DNA from: a virus
Virus record (IMG/VR): IMGVR_UViG_3300025785_001096
Span: 1-64,000 of that record
Length of the DNA: 64,000 bases
Reading direction: 5' to 3' (one strand)
Each line of letters opens with the position of its first letter. Position 1 is the first letter of the stretch. The notes under the pieces are model-generated. The model was not told where the DNA came from. It saw only the letters and a list, made by a program, of their open reading frames with translations, and did not search any database. This document shows, piece by piece, positions 33,805-41,152 of this stretch. The position numbers and the translations under genes are program-made.

Positions 33805-34512
33805 ATGAGACTCTCTGAAATGCGTACCGAAGTAACACCACAAAAAATTAACAAAGTTATGGAAAGCCGCTTTGGTTTTTCTATTGACTATGACAATTTA
33901 ACTTATGCCAAGGCACAGCGTTTGGCCAAAGCACTGGGTGAAAACATTCAATCAATCAAACGTTCTTTTGGCGCACACACCGCTGAAAAGAATCCAAAGT
34001 ACATAGAACTTATGTTGGTCAAAGAAGGCCTGAACAAATGGCTAACTAGCGAACAAGGTTTGTTTGAAAGTGAAATGGGCAAGAGCGAAGCAGTATTGGC
34101 TGCCAAAGATATGGTTGACTCTGTGCAAGATATGTTGGAAAAAGTATCCAAGATGCAAAACGAACAGATGCCAGCCCTGGTAGATACAATTCGTGACCAA
34201 ATCGGCAGCGAGCAAGCAGAACAATTCAAAGGTGCAATGGCTCCTTTACTAACAAGTTTATACCAAGCAGTCAGCACAGGTCGTGACCAAGCTGACACAG
34301 CAGTTCGTGGCCTAGCCGGCGAACAAGTTGAACAGCCAATGGATATGGGCATGGGCGGTGACACTGGATTAGATGCAGGTGCTCCTGCAGACGCCGGTGC
34401 TGATCTTGGTCCAGAACCAGAAAGCGATTTAGATGCTGATGGCGCTGATGGGTTTGATGCTACTGATGCCGCAGTTGGTGGTGAAGAAGAATTAGGCCGC
34501 GAGCGTCGTTAA
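33805..34512 (+). CDS. Internal or virion protein with helical core and acidic tail
   Basis: The 235-residue protein begins MRLSEMRTEVTPQK, with an L-S-E site and amphipathic start like other putative packaged proteins here. The middle is helical (MLEKVSKMQNEQMPALVDTIRDQIGSEQAEQF, LYQAVSTGRDQADTAVRGLAGEQ), and the C-terminal 50 residues are almost only Gly, Ala, Asp and Glu. Similar long proteins sit in the head region of T4-like cyanophages. A capsid core or scaffold-like role fits the acidic composition. Start at 33805 rather than TTG 33790. Confidence 0.6.
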   Translation: MRLSEMRTEVTPQKINKVMESRFGFSIDYDNLTYAKAQRLAKALGENIQSIKRSFGAHTAEKNPKYIELMLVKEGLNKWLTSEQGLFESEMGKSEAVLAAKDMVDSVQDMLEKVSKMQNEQMPALVDTIRDQIGSEQAEQFKGAMAPLLTSLYQAVSTGRDQADTAVRGLAGEQVEQPMDMGMGGDTGLDAGAPADAGADLGPEPESDLDADGADGFDATDAAVGGEEELGRERR

Positions 34513-34937
34513 TGAAAATTCGTGAAATTGTTCTTGAGTCTCTAGACATAGTAGACGAAGTAATTGAGGACGAAGCTGATAGCCGCGGTGATTCAGCTTT
34601 AATCACAACACTTGAATGGCTTCGCAATGAAGCGCAAACCAGCGGTGCAGTAACTCCACGTGTCAAAGTTGATACAGTAATCGATCGTGTACGCGATATA
34701 CCCGGCAACGAAGCATTTAATTATGCTGCCTTGGAAGCTGCACACGATCATAACGATACTGTAAAAAGTCTAATCAAAGACATCAAAGATGATGACAAAT
34801 CTGGCTCCAAATATATCTATTTGTCTTTGCCAGAAAACACAGTTGACCCAGAAGATCCACTTGGTGCCCAAGGCGCCCCAGCCGGTGATCCCAGCAAAAT
34901 TGTTTCCAAAATGGCCAATCGTGCCGCTTCTAAGTAA
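34512..34937 (+). CDS. Acidic internal or virion protein with capsid-targeting N terminus
   Basis: The 141-residue protein starts MKIREIVLESLDIVDEVIED, very similar to the 29572 protein and to T4 internal proteins, with I-R-E at 3-5 and V-L-E at 7-9. It overlaps the preceding gene by one base. The rest is a helical acidic domain (FNYAALEAAHDHNDTVKSLIKDIKDDDKS). A packaged or core protein is inferred. Last gene of this late block. Confidence 0.55.
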   Translation: MKIREIVLESLDIVDEVIEDEADSRGDSALITTLEWLRNEAQTSGAVTPRVKVDTVIDRVRDIPGNEAFNYAALEAAHDHNDTVKSLIKDIKDDDKSGSKYIYLSLPENTVDPEDPLGAQGAPAGDPSKIVSKMANRAASK

Positions 34938-34954
34938 TAAGCCTACCAAATTTG

Positions 34955-34984
34955 TTGACCAAAAAGGTGTAAATACTGTATACT
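34955..34984 (+). promoter_or_regulatory. Sigma70 promoter before the small secreted genes and iscU
   Basis: TTGACC (34955-34960), 18 bases, TATACT (34979-34984), then a leader with AAAGGAG and ATG 35011. Confidence 0.75.
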
Positions 34985-35010
34985 AGTTTACTAGTGTAAA
35001 GGAGTCTATC

Positions 35011-35316
35011 ATGAAAAAACTCGTTTTGTTGATACTGTTGATGTGTTCCACATTGGCACACGCCGAATACTGGCATCACGGTGGTGGCCGCTATTACTAT
35101 CATCCTGGTTATGGTTGGGTAGCACCGGCTGTGGTAGGCGGATTGATTGTGTACGAAGCCACACGTCCTCCAGTGATTATTCAACAGCAACCAGTTTACA
35201 TACAGCAGACTTATCCACCAGCACAACCAGTATACCCAGCACCGGCTGGATACCATTGGGAAGCCTTGCTAGACGGCACGTGTAATTGTTATAAAACAGT
35301 ATTGGTACCTAACTGA
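35011..35316 (+). CDS. Small exported protein (101 aa)
   Basis: A clear Sec signal peptide (MKKLVLLILLMCSTLAHA, cut after AHA) precedes a Tyr/Pro/His-rich mature part (HHGGGRYYYHPGYGW, PVYIQQTYPPAQPVYPAPAG) and a short C-terminal domain with a CNC motif. A hydrophobic stretch in the middle (VAPAVVGGLIVY) may insert in a membrane. Similar glycine/tyrosine-rich exported proteins are common in beta- and gammaproteobacteria, so host origin is possible. Envelope role unknown. Confidence 0.65.
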   Translation: MKKLVLLILLMCSTLAHAEYWHHGGGRYYYHPGYGWVAPAVVGGLIVYEATRPPVIIQQQPVYIQQTYPPAQPVYPAPAGYHWEALLDGTCNCYKTVLVPN

Positions 35317-35477
35317 TGAAAAAGATATATTTTATTTTTGTATTATTAACAGCCGGCTCTGTTCAAGCTGCCGGTTTACAACAGTTGGTAGACAGCTTTA
35401 AAAAACCAGTTGCACCGGCGCCAGCACCACAGGCACCCAAACCACCACAGCCACCCAAGTCCCCAACAGGAAAATAA
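35316..35477 (+). CDS. Small exported Pro-rich protein (53 aa)
   Basis: Coupled by an ATGA overlap. A signal peptide (MKKIYFIFVLLTAGSVQA) is followed by AGLQQLVDSFKKP and a tail of Pro-Ala/Pro-Lys repeats, which could span the periplasm or bind another protein. Together with the previous gene it forms an exported pair placed before iscU. No family is recognised. Confidence 0.6.
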   Translation: MKKIYFIFVLLTAGSVQAAGLQQLVDSFKKPVAPAPAPQAPKPPQPPKSPTGK

Positions 35478-35478
35478 T

Positions 35479-35859
35479 ATGGCCTACAGTGACAAAGTAA
35501 TTGACCACTATGAAAATCCGCGCAACGTGGGTTCGTTTGCCAAAGACGATACCAACGTGGGTACCGGTATGGTCGGTGCACCGGCCTGTGGTGATGTAAT
35601 GAAACTTCAAATAAAGGTGGTAGATGGGATTATTCAAGACGCTAAGTTCAAGACGTATGGGTGCGGTAGCGCGATTGCAAGTAGCTCGCTGGTTACAGAA
35701 TGGGTTAAAGGCAAAACACTCGATGCCGCAATGGAAATTAAAAATTCTCAAATCGCAGAAGAACTCGCACTTCCGCCAGTCAAAATCCACTGCTCAATCT
35801 TGGCCGAAGATGCAATCAAGGCGGCTGTAAATGATTACCGTAACCGACACAGCACGTAA
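35479..35859 (+). CDS. iscU: Iron-sulfur cluster scaffold IscU
   Basis: A 126-residue full-length IscU. It keeps all cluster ligands: C37 and D39 in APACGD, C62 in YGCGSA, H104 and C105, plus the LPPVK motif (98-102) that docks on the HscA chaperone; LPPVKIHCSILAEDA reads like the cellular protein. It assembles 2Fe-2S/4Fe-4S clusters from sulfur delivered by IscS. No iscS, hscA or fdx is present, so host partners would be used. IscA follows with a 29-base overlap. Confidence 0.95.
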   Translation: MAYSDKVIDHYENPRNVGSFAKDDTNVGTGMVGAPACGDVMKLQIKVVDGIIQDAKFKTYGCGSAIASSSLVTEWVKGKTLDAAMEIKNSQIAEELALPPVKIHCSILAEDAIKAAVNDYRNRHST

Positions 35860-36157
35860 AAAAATTCAAGCCAATTTGTCAAAACGCGGCTCGGGCGTTG
35901 GAATTCGTGTGGGCGTACGAACCACCGGATGTTCGGGTATGGCCTATACACTGGAATATGTAGACAAATACGAAGGAGAAGAAGGCATTATCAATTATGC
36001 TCAACCTGATTTTGTTGTTCTAGTGGATCTCAAAGACACCGTATATCTAGACGGTATGACAATAGATTATGTACGCCAAGGGCTCAACGAAGGATTTGAA
36101 TTTATCAATCCCAATGAACGAGATCGTTGCGGTTGTGGTGAAAGTTTTAGAGTATGA
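35831..36157 (+). CDS. iscA: A-type iron-sulfur carrier IscA
   Basis: The 108-residue protein has the complete HesB/IscA fold: VTDTARKKI at the start, TTGCSGMAY with C34, and CGCGESF with C100 and C102 at the end. These three cysteines hold iron or a cluster for delivery to target enzymes. HesB-type genes are known in marine T4-like phages; pairing with IscU is less usual. It overlaps iscU and the following gene, so all three are co-translated. Confidence 0.95.
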   Translation: MITVTDTARKKIQANLSKRGSGVGIRVGVRTTGCSGMAYTLEYVDKYEGEEGIINYAQPDFVVLVDLKDTVYLDGMTIDYVRQGLNEGFEFINPNERDRCGCGESFRV

Positions 36158-37239
36158 TAGTTTTCAGCGATAGTCAAATTATTGATCAGGATTGGTTACC
36201 ACAGTTACAGTTGCCTTCGTACACCTTGTGTCACAGTTTTGACGAATATGCGGCCAGTGCAGATCCAGTAAAAATAGCATTTACTATGCAACGCCTACAT
36301 TGCAACGAAGATATAAATTGTACAGCATATCAAGGATTTGAAGACAAAGTAAACAAACTCAGTGCTATCAGCCAATTGGTGTTTAGTTTTGAAAGTGAAT
36401 TGCATCATTACCATTGGGATATGTGGGACCAATGTCATCACAACAATGTGTATTGGGTTGTGCCCGGGCAAGTCAACGATGCTCCTGACATGAATGGCCA
36501 TATTGTTTTTTGGGGAGACTGGTTCAAAACAACCACGTTGTTGTATAAAAAGTTACCGGCACAGTTGAATCAAATTTCTTATACGTTACCCAAACCCAAA
36601 TACTTTGATGCATTACTGGGCAGTCCCAAACCACACAGAACTTTTGTTGCCGACTCGGTCAAGTCTAACAAATTAGAAGATAAATTTATTATAACCTATG
36701 GTGGCAAATGGGACGACAACAGTTTCTATGCCCGCGATTATTTTATTTGGGAACCTGGTGTTGAAGTGGTCGGCAAGCAAGAGCCAGGTACAGCTGGTCC
36801 TGTGCGCTACTACGGTGTACACACTGGACTGAGTAGAGTGATTCCAATCTCTGTGTTTAACGACACAGCCTACAGCGTTATTGCCGAAACGGACCACGAC
36901 AATACCCTAAGCTTCTACAGCGAAAAAACAGCCAAACCCATGATTGCTAGAAGATTATTTGTGGCCTTTACCGGATATAAATTTTTGGCCAATCTGCACA
37001 GTTTGGGATTTCGAACCTTTGATTCGGTCATTGACGAAAGTTACGATTTGATCAAGAACGACACAGAACGTTACACACAGGCATTTGAGCAGGTCAAGCG
37101 ATTGTGTGCAATGGACCAAACTGAAGTGTACAACCGCATACAAGATGTGTTGGAACACAATTTCAATTTGATTATGAAAACTGATTGGACTGTGTATGCT
37201 GCCAATCAAATTACCAAATTGATCAACAATGCAACTTAA
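36154..37239 (+). CDS. Possible glycosyltransferase, unknown family (361 aa)
   Basis: The C-terminal half contains FYSEKTAKPMIARRLFVAFTGYKFLANLHSLGF, recalling the FTEK...P..G donor-site region of fucosyltransferase-like GT10 proteins, followed by TFDSVIDESYD. The N-terminal half is aromatic and histidine-rich (ELHHYHWDMWDQCHHNN). Related sequences occur in aquatic phages. Starts at an ATGA overlap with iscA and overlaps the next gene by 11 bases. Confidence 0.5.
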   Translation: MIVFSDSQIIDQDWLPQLQLPSYTLCHSFDEYAASADPVKIAFTMQRLHCNEDINCTAYQGFEDKVNKLSAISQLVFSFESELHHYHWDMWDQCHHNNVYWVVPGQVNDAPDMNGHIVFWGDWFKTTTLLYKKLPAQLNQISYTLPKPKYFDALLGSPKPHRTFVADSVKSNKLEDKFIITYGGKWDDNSFYARDYFIWEPGVEVVGKQEPGTAGPVRYYGVHTGLSRVIPISVFNDTAYSVIAETDHDNTLSFYSEKTAKPMIARRLFVAFTGYKFLANLHSLGFRTFDSVIDESYDLIKNDTERYTQAFEQVKRLCAMDQTEVYNRIQDVLEHNFNLIMKTDWTVYAANQITKLINNAT

Positions 37240-37834
37240 TATAAATCCGGTACATCGTAATCTATTCAAAGATCCACTGACCTGGGACGTGCATTTGGAT
37301 ACCGGTTACACACAAGAGCAAGTACACAGTGAATTGGTTGCGCTTGATTGGAATTTGGCACAGCAGTCGGTTCAGCCTAACCGATTAGAAATGGGACCGG
37401 AGCCAACCAGCCCGTGTTTAAAAACAATATTGAATTATCTCCGAAGCCCTGAGGTTAAAAATCAAGTGATTGATCAATTGTACGAAGGGGAAATCTATTC
37501 TTACTGGAGCATTGATCCCGACGATATGAAACGTATCACTGTGTCGGGCGGTATGTTTGTACTGGATCGTCCGGGCTTTATATGTCGTAGACACGTGGAT
37601 TCAAGAAGTCTAATTAGCACCGGAATGATAATGTTTGGCGCCGAAGACAATCCTGACCAACGTACATTTTTCTACAGAGACAACACAACCAAAGAACGTT
37701 ACTGGGAATCCAGCAGCAAGTTTGAGCGCGGTTGGATCAATGCCAACTTACACAACACCTGGCACGAAGGTTACAACAACAGCACACAGGATAGATATTC
37801 TTACCTGTTTCATATCAGTCTAAAGATTTTCTAA
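37229..37834 (+). CDS. 2OG-Fe(II) oxygenase-like protein
   Basis: The 201-residue protein has FICRRHVDSRSLISTGMIMFG (HxD pair in RHVD), a long insert rich in charged residues, and LHNTWHEGYNNSTQDRYSYLFHISL (distal His and Arg). The pattern resembles, but is not closely similar to, the proteins at 2927 and 18702. The substrate could be a glycan or protein, given the neighbouring glycosyltransferase-like gene. It converges with the minus-strand SGNH gene (20-base overlap). Confidence 0.5.
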   Translation: MQLNINPVHRNLFKDPLTWDVHLDTGYTQEQVHSELVALDWNLAQQSVQPNRLEMGPEPTSPCLKTILNYLRSPEVKNQVIDQLYEGEIYSYWSIDPDDMKRITVSGGMFVLDRPGFICRRHVDSRSLISTGMIMFGAEDNPDQRTFFYRDNTTKERYWESSSKFERGWINANLHNTWHEGYNNSTQDRYSYLFHISLKIF

Positions 37835-38564
37835 CCAATTCAGCCCAGGCCTTTTGTGTTGCAACAGCCGGATGAAATTGATCTGCTTGTAAGTCTTTGT
37901 TGGTCACGGCCATTTCGTAAATGCCATCTCGTTGATCATTGGTAAAAATCCACCGACTCCAGTCCATATCTTGCAACAACTGAACTATGTCGGGAAATTG
38001 CCCTATACCAAAGTCACCGTTGCGACTGAGATTGTTTTCGGTTCCCCAATAGTTTATGTAACTCATAAATTTATATTTGATATGTCGGCTTTCAAGAAAT
38101 CCACGCAGTTTGATCATTTCCATTACGTTGATGGTGGCCAAACTCAACGGAGTGCTGACTTTGTACATTTCTCTAAACATGGTTTCGGCCACTTGATTTT
38201 TAAACCAAGTTCCCATCTCGCCACCTGAAAATATATAGCCCAATTGATTACCGGGTAACCTGCGATAAAATCCGTAACTGTCAAACAACTTTTCCCAGGC
38301 CGGGTCCTCCAACCCAGTTAAATAATCTAGTCTACTGACACCAGACCACATGACAGCTACACAATCATATTGTATACGTGGATTTGTCAATATGTGTCGT
38401 ATTACACCGTCGCAAATGTATTGATTGCCGGCACCAGCTTCGCCAAGATTGTTTATGGTCCACGTGGGTTCCAGTTCTGCCAACTGTCTTGGCCAACATA
38501 AATTTGGACCACCTGGATATTCGGGGCATTGTGTAAAACTGCACCCGCTTGTTAGAATTTTCAT
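37815..38564 (-). CDS. SGNH hydrolase-like protein B
   Basis: The 249-residue minus-strand gene starts MKILTSGCSFTQCPEYP (block I with Ser in GCSFT). It continues with NNLGEAGAGNQYICDG (Gly/Asn blocks) and ends with DQFHPAVATQKAWAE (D-x-F-H-P catalytic pair). This GCSFT subfamily is frequent in large phages. It has its own late box on the minus strand. Substrate unknown; perhaps deacetylation of surface sugars. Confidence 0.7.
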   Translation of the reverse strand: MKILTSGCSFTQCPEYPGGPNLCWPRQLAELEPTWTINNLGEAGAGNQYICDGVIRHILTNPRIQYDCVAVMWSGVSRLDYLTGLEDPAWEKLFDSYGFYRRLPGNQLGYIFSGGEMGTWFKNQVAETMFREMYKVSTPLSLATINVMEMIKLRGFLESRHIKYKFMSYINYWGTENNLSRNGDFGIGQFPDIVQLLQDMDWSRWIFTNDQRDGIYEMAVTNKDLQADQFHPAVATQKAWAELVRKSLD

Positions 38565-38569
38565 TAAAA

Positions 38570-38577
38570 TATTTATT
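38570..38577 (-). promoter_or_regulatory. Late-type promoter box for SGNH protein B
   Basis: The minus strand reads AATAAATA 5 bases before the ATG at 38564. It is back to back with the sigma70 site of the plus-strand gene. Confidence 0.5.
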
Positions 38578-38604
38578 GCTTATTAAAACGGAAGATGTTA
38601 TAAT
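38576..38604 (+). promoter_or_regulatory. Sigma70 promoter giving a near-leaderless transcript
   Basis: TTGCTT, 17 bases, TATAAT (38599-38604); the ATG at 38612 is 7 bases on. Confidence 0.7.
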
Positions 38605-38611
38605 TAACCTT

Positions 38612-39322
38612 ATGCTTAAACCAAAATTTGACTATACACCTTGTGACAGAGAAACAATCAACGGCAAACGACATTATTGTTTACCAGACGGCAGCAAAGT
38701 TCCCAGCGTTACAACAATCCTGGACCGGACCAAAAGTGCAGAATCCAAAGCCGCACTGGCTAATTGGAAAAAAAGTGTCGGGGAAGCTAGAGCACAGCAG
38801 ATCACCACCGAAGCTGCCAATCGTGGAACACGTATGCACAGCTACTTGGAGCACTATGTTAAAACTGGTGAAATGAAAGAGTTTCCAACTAACCCGTTTG
38901 CACAGCCTTCGTGGTTCATGGCTGCACAGGTTATCTTGGAAGGATTTGTCAAAGTCAATGAAGTATGGGGAGTTGAAGTACCGGTTTATTATAGTGGGTT
39001 ATATGCTGGCACCACAGATTCGGTGGGAGTACACGACAACAAGCCGGCTATAATGGACTACAAACAAACCAACAAATTAAAAAAACGCGAATATATCACC
39101 GACTATTTTGTACAGTTGGCGGCCTATGCACAGGCACACAACAATATGCACGGAACCGACATCAAAAAAGGCGTAATCCTTATGTGTCAACAGCCTAAAC
39201 AGCTGGAAGATGGCTCTTACGACACTCCTGTTTACCAAGAGTTTGTGTTGGAAGGCGCCGAATTTGATCATTATTGTGACGAGTGGAACAAACGTGTAGA
39301 GCTGTACTACCTTACTGCATAA
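38612..39322 (+). CDS. PD-(D/E)XK exonuclease-like protein
   Basis: The 236-residue protein (ATG 38612) has VPSVTTILDRT at the start, EAANRGTRMHSYLEHYV (the RGxxxH region), YAGTTDSVGVHDNKPAIMDYKQTNK (the D...xDYK catalytic core) and DYFVQLAAYAQAHN (Q-motif helix). This is the RecB/lambda-exonuclease-like nuclease family used in phage recombination or host DNA breakdown. Promoter class suggests early expression. Confidence 0.8.
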   Translation: MLKPKFDYTPCDRETINGKRHYCLPDGSKVPSVTTILDRTKSAESKAALANWKKSVGEARAQQITTEAANRGTRMHSYLEHYVKTGEMKEFPTNPFAQPSWFMAAQVILEGFVKVNEVWGVEVPVYYSGLYAGTTDSVGVHDNKPAIMDYKQTNKLKKREYITDYFVQLAAYAQAHNNMHGTDIKKGVILMCQQPKQLEDGSYDTPVYQEFVLEGAEFDHYCDEWNKRVELYYLTA

Positions 39323-39325
39323 ATA
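39318..39325 (+). promoter_or_regulatory. Late-type promoter box
   Basis: CATAAATA then C, overlapping the stop codon of the nuclease gene and 27 bases before the tail-spike ATG, with AAGG in the leader. Confidence 0.55.
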
Positions 39326-39352
39326 CATTATTATCATTAAGGTTACAGTAAT

Positions 39353-40690
39353 ATGGCTATTGTTCAAATCAGTAGAATTCAACATCGCAGAGGTCTACAG
39401 CAAGATCTTCCACAATTGGCTAGCGCAGAGCTAGGTTGGAGCATTGACACCCGTCGTTTATATATCGGTAACGGCACTTTGTCGGAAGGAGCTTCAGTTG
39501 AAGGCGTTACTGAGATTTTGACCAGCCAAAGTAATTTCTTAGAATTTGTCAACACCTATACGTTCAAAGGTACTGATGCCGGTTACACCAGTCTTACTGG
39601 GCCAACACAACTCAGTCCAGTACTGAGAAGTTTACAAGCCAAGCTGGATGAAACAGTCAGTGTACGAGATTTTGGTGCTACCGGCAACGGCATTACCGAC
39701 GATACCAATGCTATTCAACGTGCAATACAACAAATTTATGTTTCTGACCTAAACGTTCCGGTACCAACAGTACGTAGAACTATACGGATTCCAGCTGGCA
39801 AATATGTTGTTTCATCGCCTATCAAGGTTCCGCCCAACTGTACCATTGTTGGAGATGGAAAAAACAATACTATACTGTCTAGTATCAATGGCACAGTATT
39901 TGTCACAGCCGACAACAAATACAACACTGGTGCTGGTCTTGGCACTGGTGGTGCAGTACTGCCATCCAACATCAGCGTCAGTAGATTGACCATAACAAAA
40001 ACTGCCAACACCGTTGATCCAGTTGCAAGCATTGACAGCGCCACAAATATATCTTTTGATGAAGTGGTCTTCAATGGTGATGCAACTGTTGAACACTTGG
40101 TGGAATTGGCCAGTTCTAAAAATCCTTGCAATGCAGTCACATTCAATCGCTGTGTGTTTACCGGCGCAGTCAATGGCATACGTGCTGTTGTTGCCACCAG
40201 TACCAATATCAATGTCAAAAATAGCACGTTCTCTGGTCAATCAGGAACGGCTGTGGTAACTGATGCTAACTTGTCCGGTTTTGTTAGTGTAGGCAACGAA
40301 TTCAATTCCGTGGCTCCATTCACCAGATTATACGGCAACAATTACAGCATCGGCGATCACGCCACAGCCGGAACTCCAGGTATCCATATGGGTAGCGCAG
40401 TTTATGGGCCTGGTGGAAATGTATCCTTGTCTGGTAATGCAGTGACAACTGTTACCACATTGACATCATCGGGAGTGGTTGATTATCAGTTAACCAACAA
40501 TACCGACTATAGATTTGGTACTATCAAGTATACCATTGGCAACACTGGAACAATTTATTTTACAGATGAATACTCCGAATCTACCACAAACTTCTTGTCA
40601 GCCAATCTGTATGTTGCAACTGGTGGAAACCTTACCTGTTTTGCCAGTGGCGCAGCTGTCATAAATTTTAATATTAAAAACTTTTCCTAA
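39353..40690 (+). CDS. Tail spike or fibre with pectate-lyase-type beta-helix
   Basis: The 445-residue protein opens with RIQHRRGLQQDLPQLASAELGWSIDTRRLYIGNGT, the N-terminal virion-attachment repeat found in many tail fibres. VSVRDFGATGNGITDDTNAIQRAI (about 100-123) then marks the start of a right-handed beta-helix (Pectate_lyase_3) with repeating strands to about residue 320. A C-terminal beta domain ends it. It would bind and perhaps cut surface polysaccharide. Late promoter upstream agrees. Confidence 0.85.
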   Translation: MAIVQISRIQHRRGLQQDLPQLASAELGWSIDTRRLYIGNGTLSEGASVEGVTEILTSQSNFLEFVNTYTFKGTDAGYTSLTGPTQLSPVLRSLQAKLDETVSVRDFGATGNGITDDTNAIQRAIQQIYVSDLNVPVPTVRRTIRIPAGKYVVSSPIKVPPNCTIVGDGKNNTILSSINGTVFVTADNKYNTGAGLGTGGAVLPSNISVSRLTITKTANTVDPVASIDSATNISFDEVVFNGDATVEHLVELASSKNPCNAVTFNRCVFTGAVNGIRAVVATSTNINVKNSTFSGQSGTAVVTDANLSGFVSVGNEFNSVAPFTRLYGNNYSIGDHATAGTPGIHMGSAVYGPGGNVSLSGNAVTTVTTLTSSGVVDYQLTNNTDYRFGTIKYTIGNTGTIYFTDEYSESTTNFLSANLYVATGGNLTCFASGAAVINFNIKNFS

Positions 40691-40693
40691 ACA

Positions 40694-41143
40694 ATGTTTC
40701 AACTAAAAGCCGAGGACCGGTTGAGGTCCTGGCGTGACTTTCGATCCACGTTAGATTCGTTAACATTAGACCAAGCACTGGCTCGTACTGCTGAGTACTG
40801 GGCCCGCGCACCATTTGTGCCTTATCATTTGGATCCAGAATCCATTGATACCTGGCCCACACCCTGGGAATTGGTTGACGAAAATGTCTATTGTGACCTT
40901 GCAAAATGCCTGGGAATAGTTTATACTATGCTATTAACCAAGCATAGAATGGAACTGGACATAGAAATTAGAGTGTACGAAAACCCACAAAATTTATATG
41001 AGTTTAATTTAGCTTGGTTCAATCAAGGAAAATATATCCTGAATATGATTGACGGAGATATAGTAAATATCAAACAAGTCGAACAAACGTTGCAGTTAAA
41101 AAAAACAATTACAGCAGTACAGTTAAAACTAGAACAATATTAA
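40694..41143 (+). CDS. Conserved phage protein of unknown function (149 aa)
   Basis: The sequence has SWRDFRSTLDSLTLDQALARTAEYWARAPFVPYHLD and TWPTPWELVDENVYCDLAKCLGIVYTMLLTKH. I recall proteins with this WPTPWELI pattern as conserved in T4-like marine phages without assigned function. The Cys pair YCDLAKC could bind a metal. It sits three bases after the tail spike and ten bases before nrdA. Confidence 0.65.
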   Translation: MFQLKAEDRLRSWRDFRSTLDSLTLDQALARTAEYWARAPFVPYHLDPESIDTWPTPWELVDENVYCDLAKCLGIVYTMLLTKHRMELDIEIRVYENPQNLYEFNLAWFNQGKYILNMIDGDIVNIKQVEQTLQLKKTITAVQLKLEQY

Positions 41144-41152
41144 GAGAAATCA

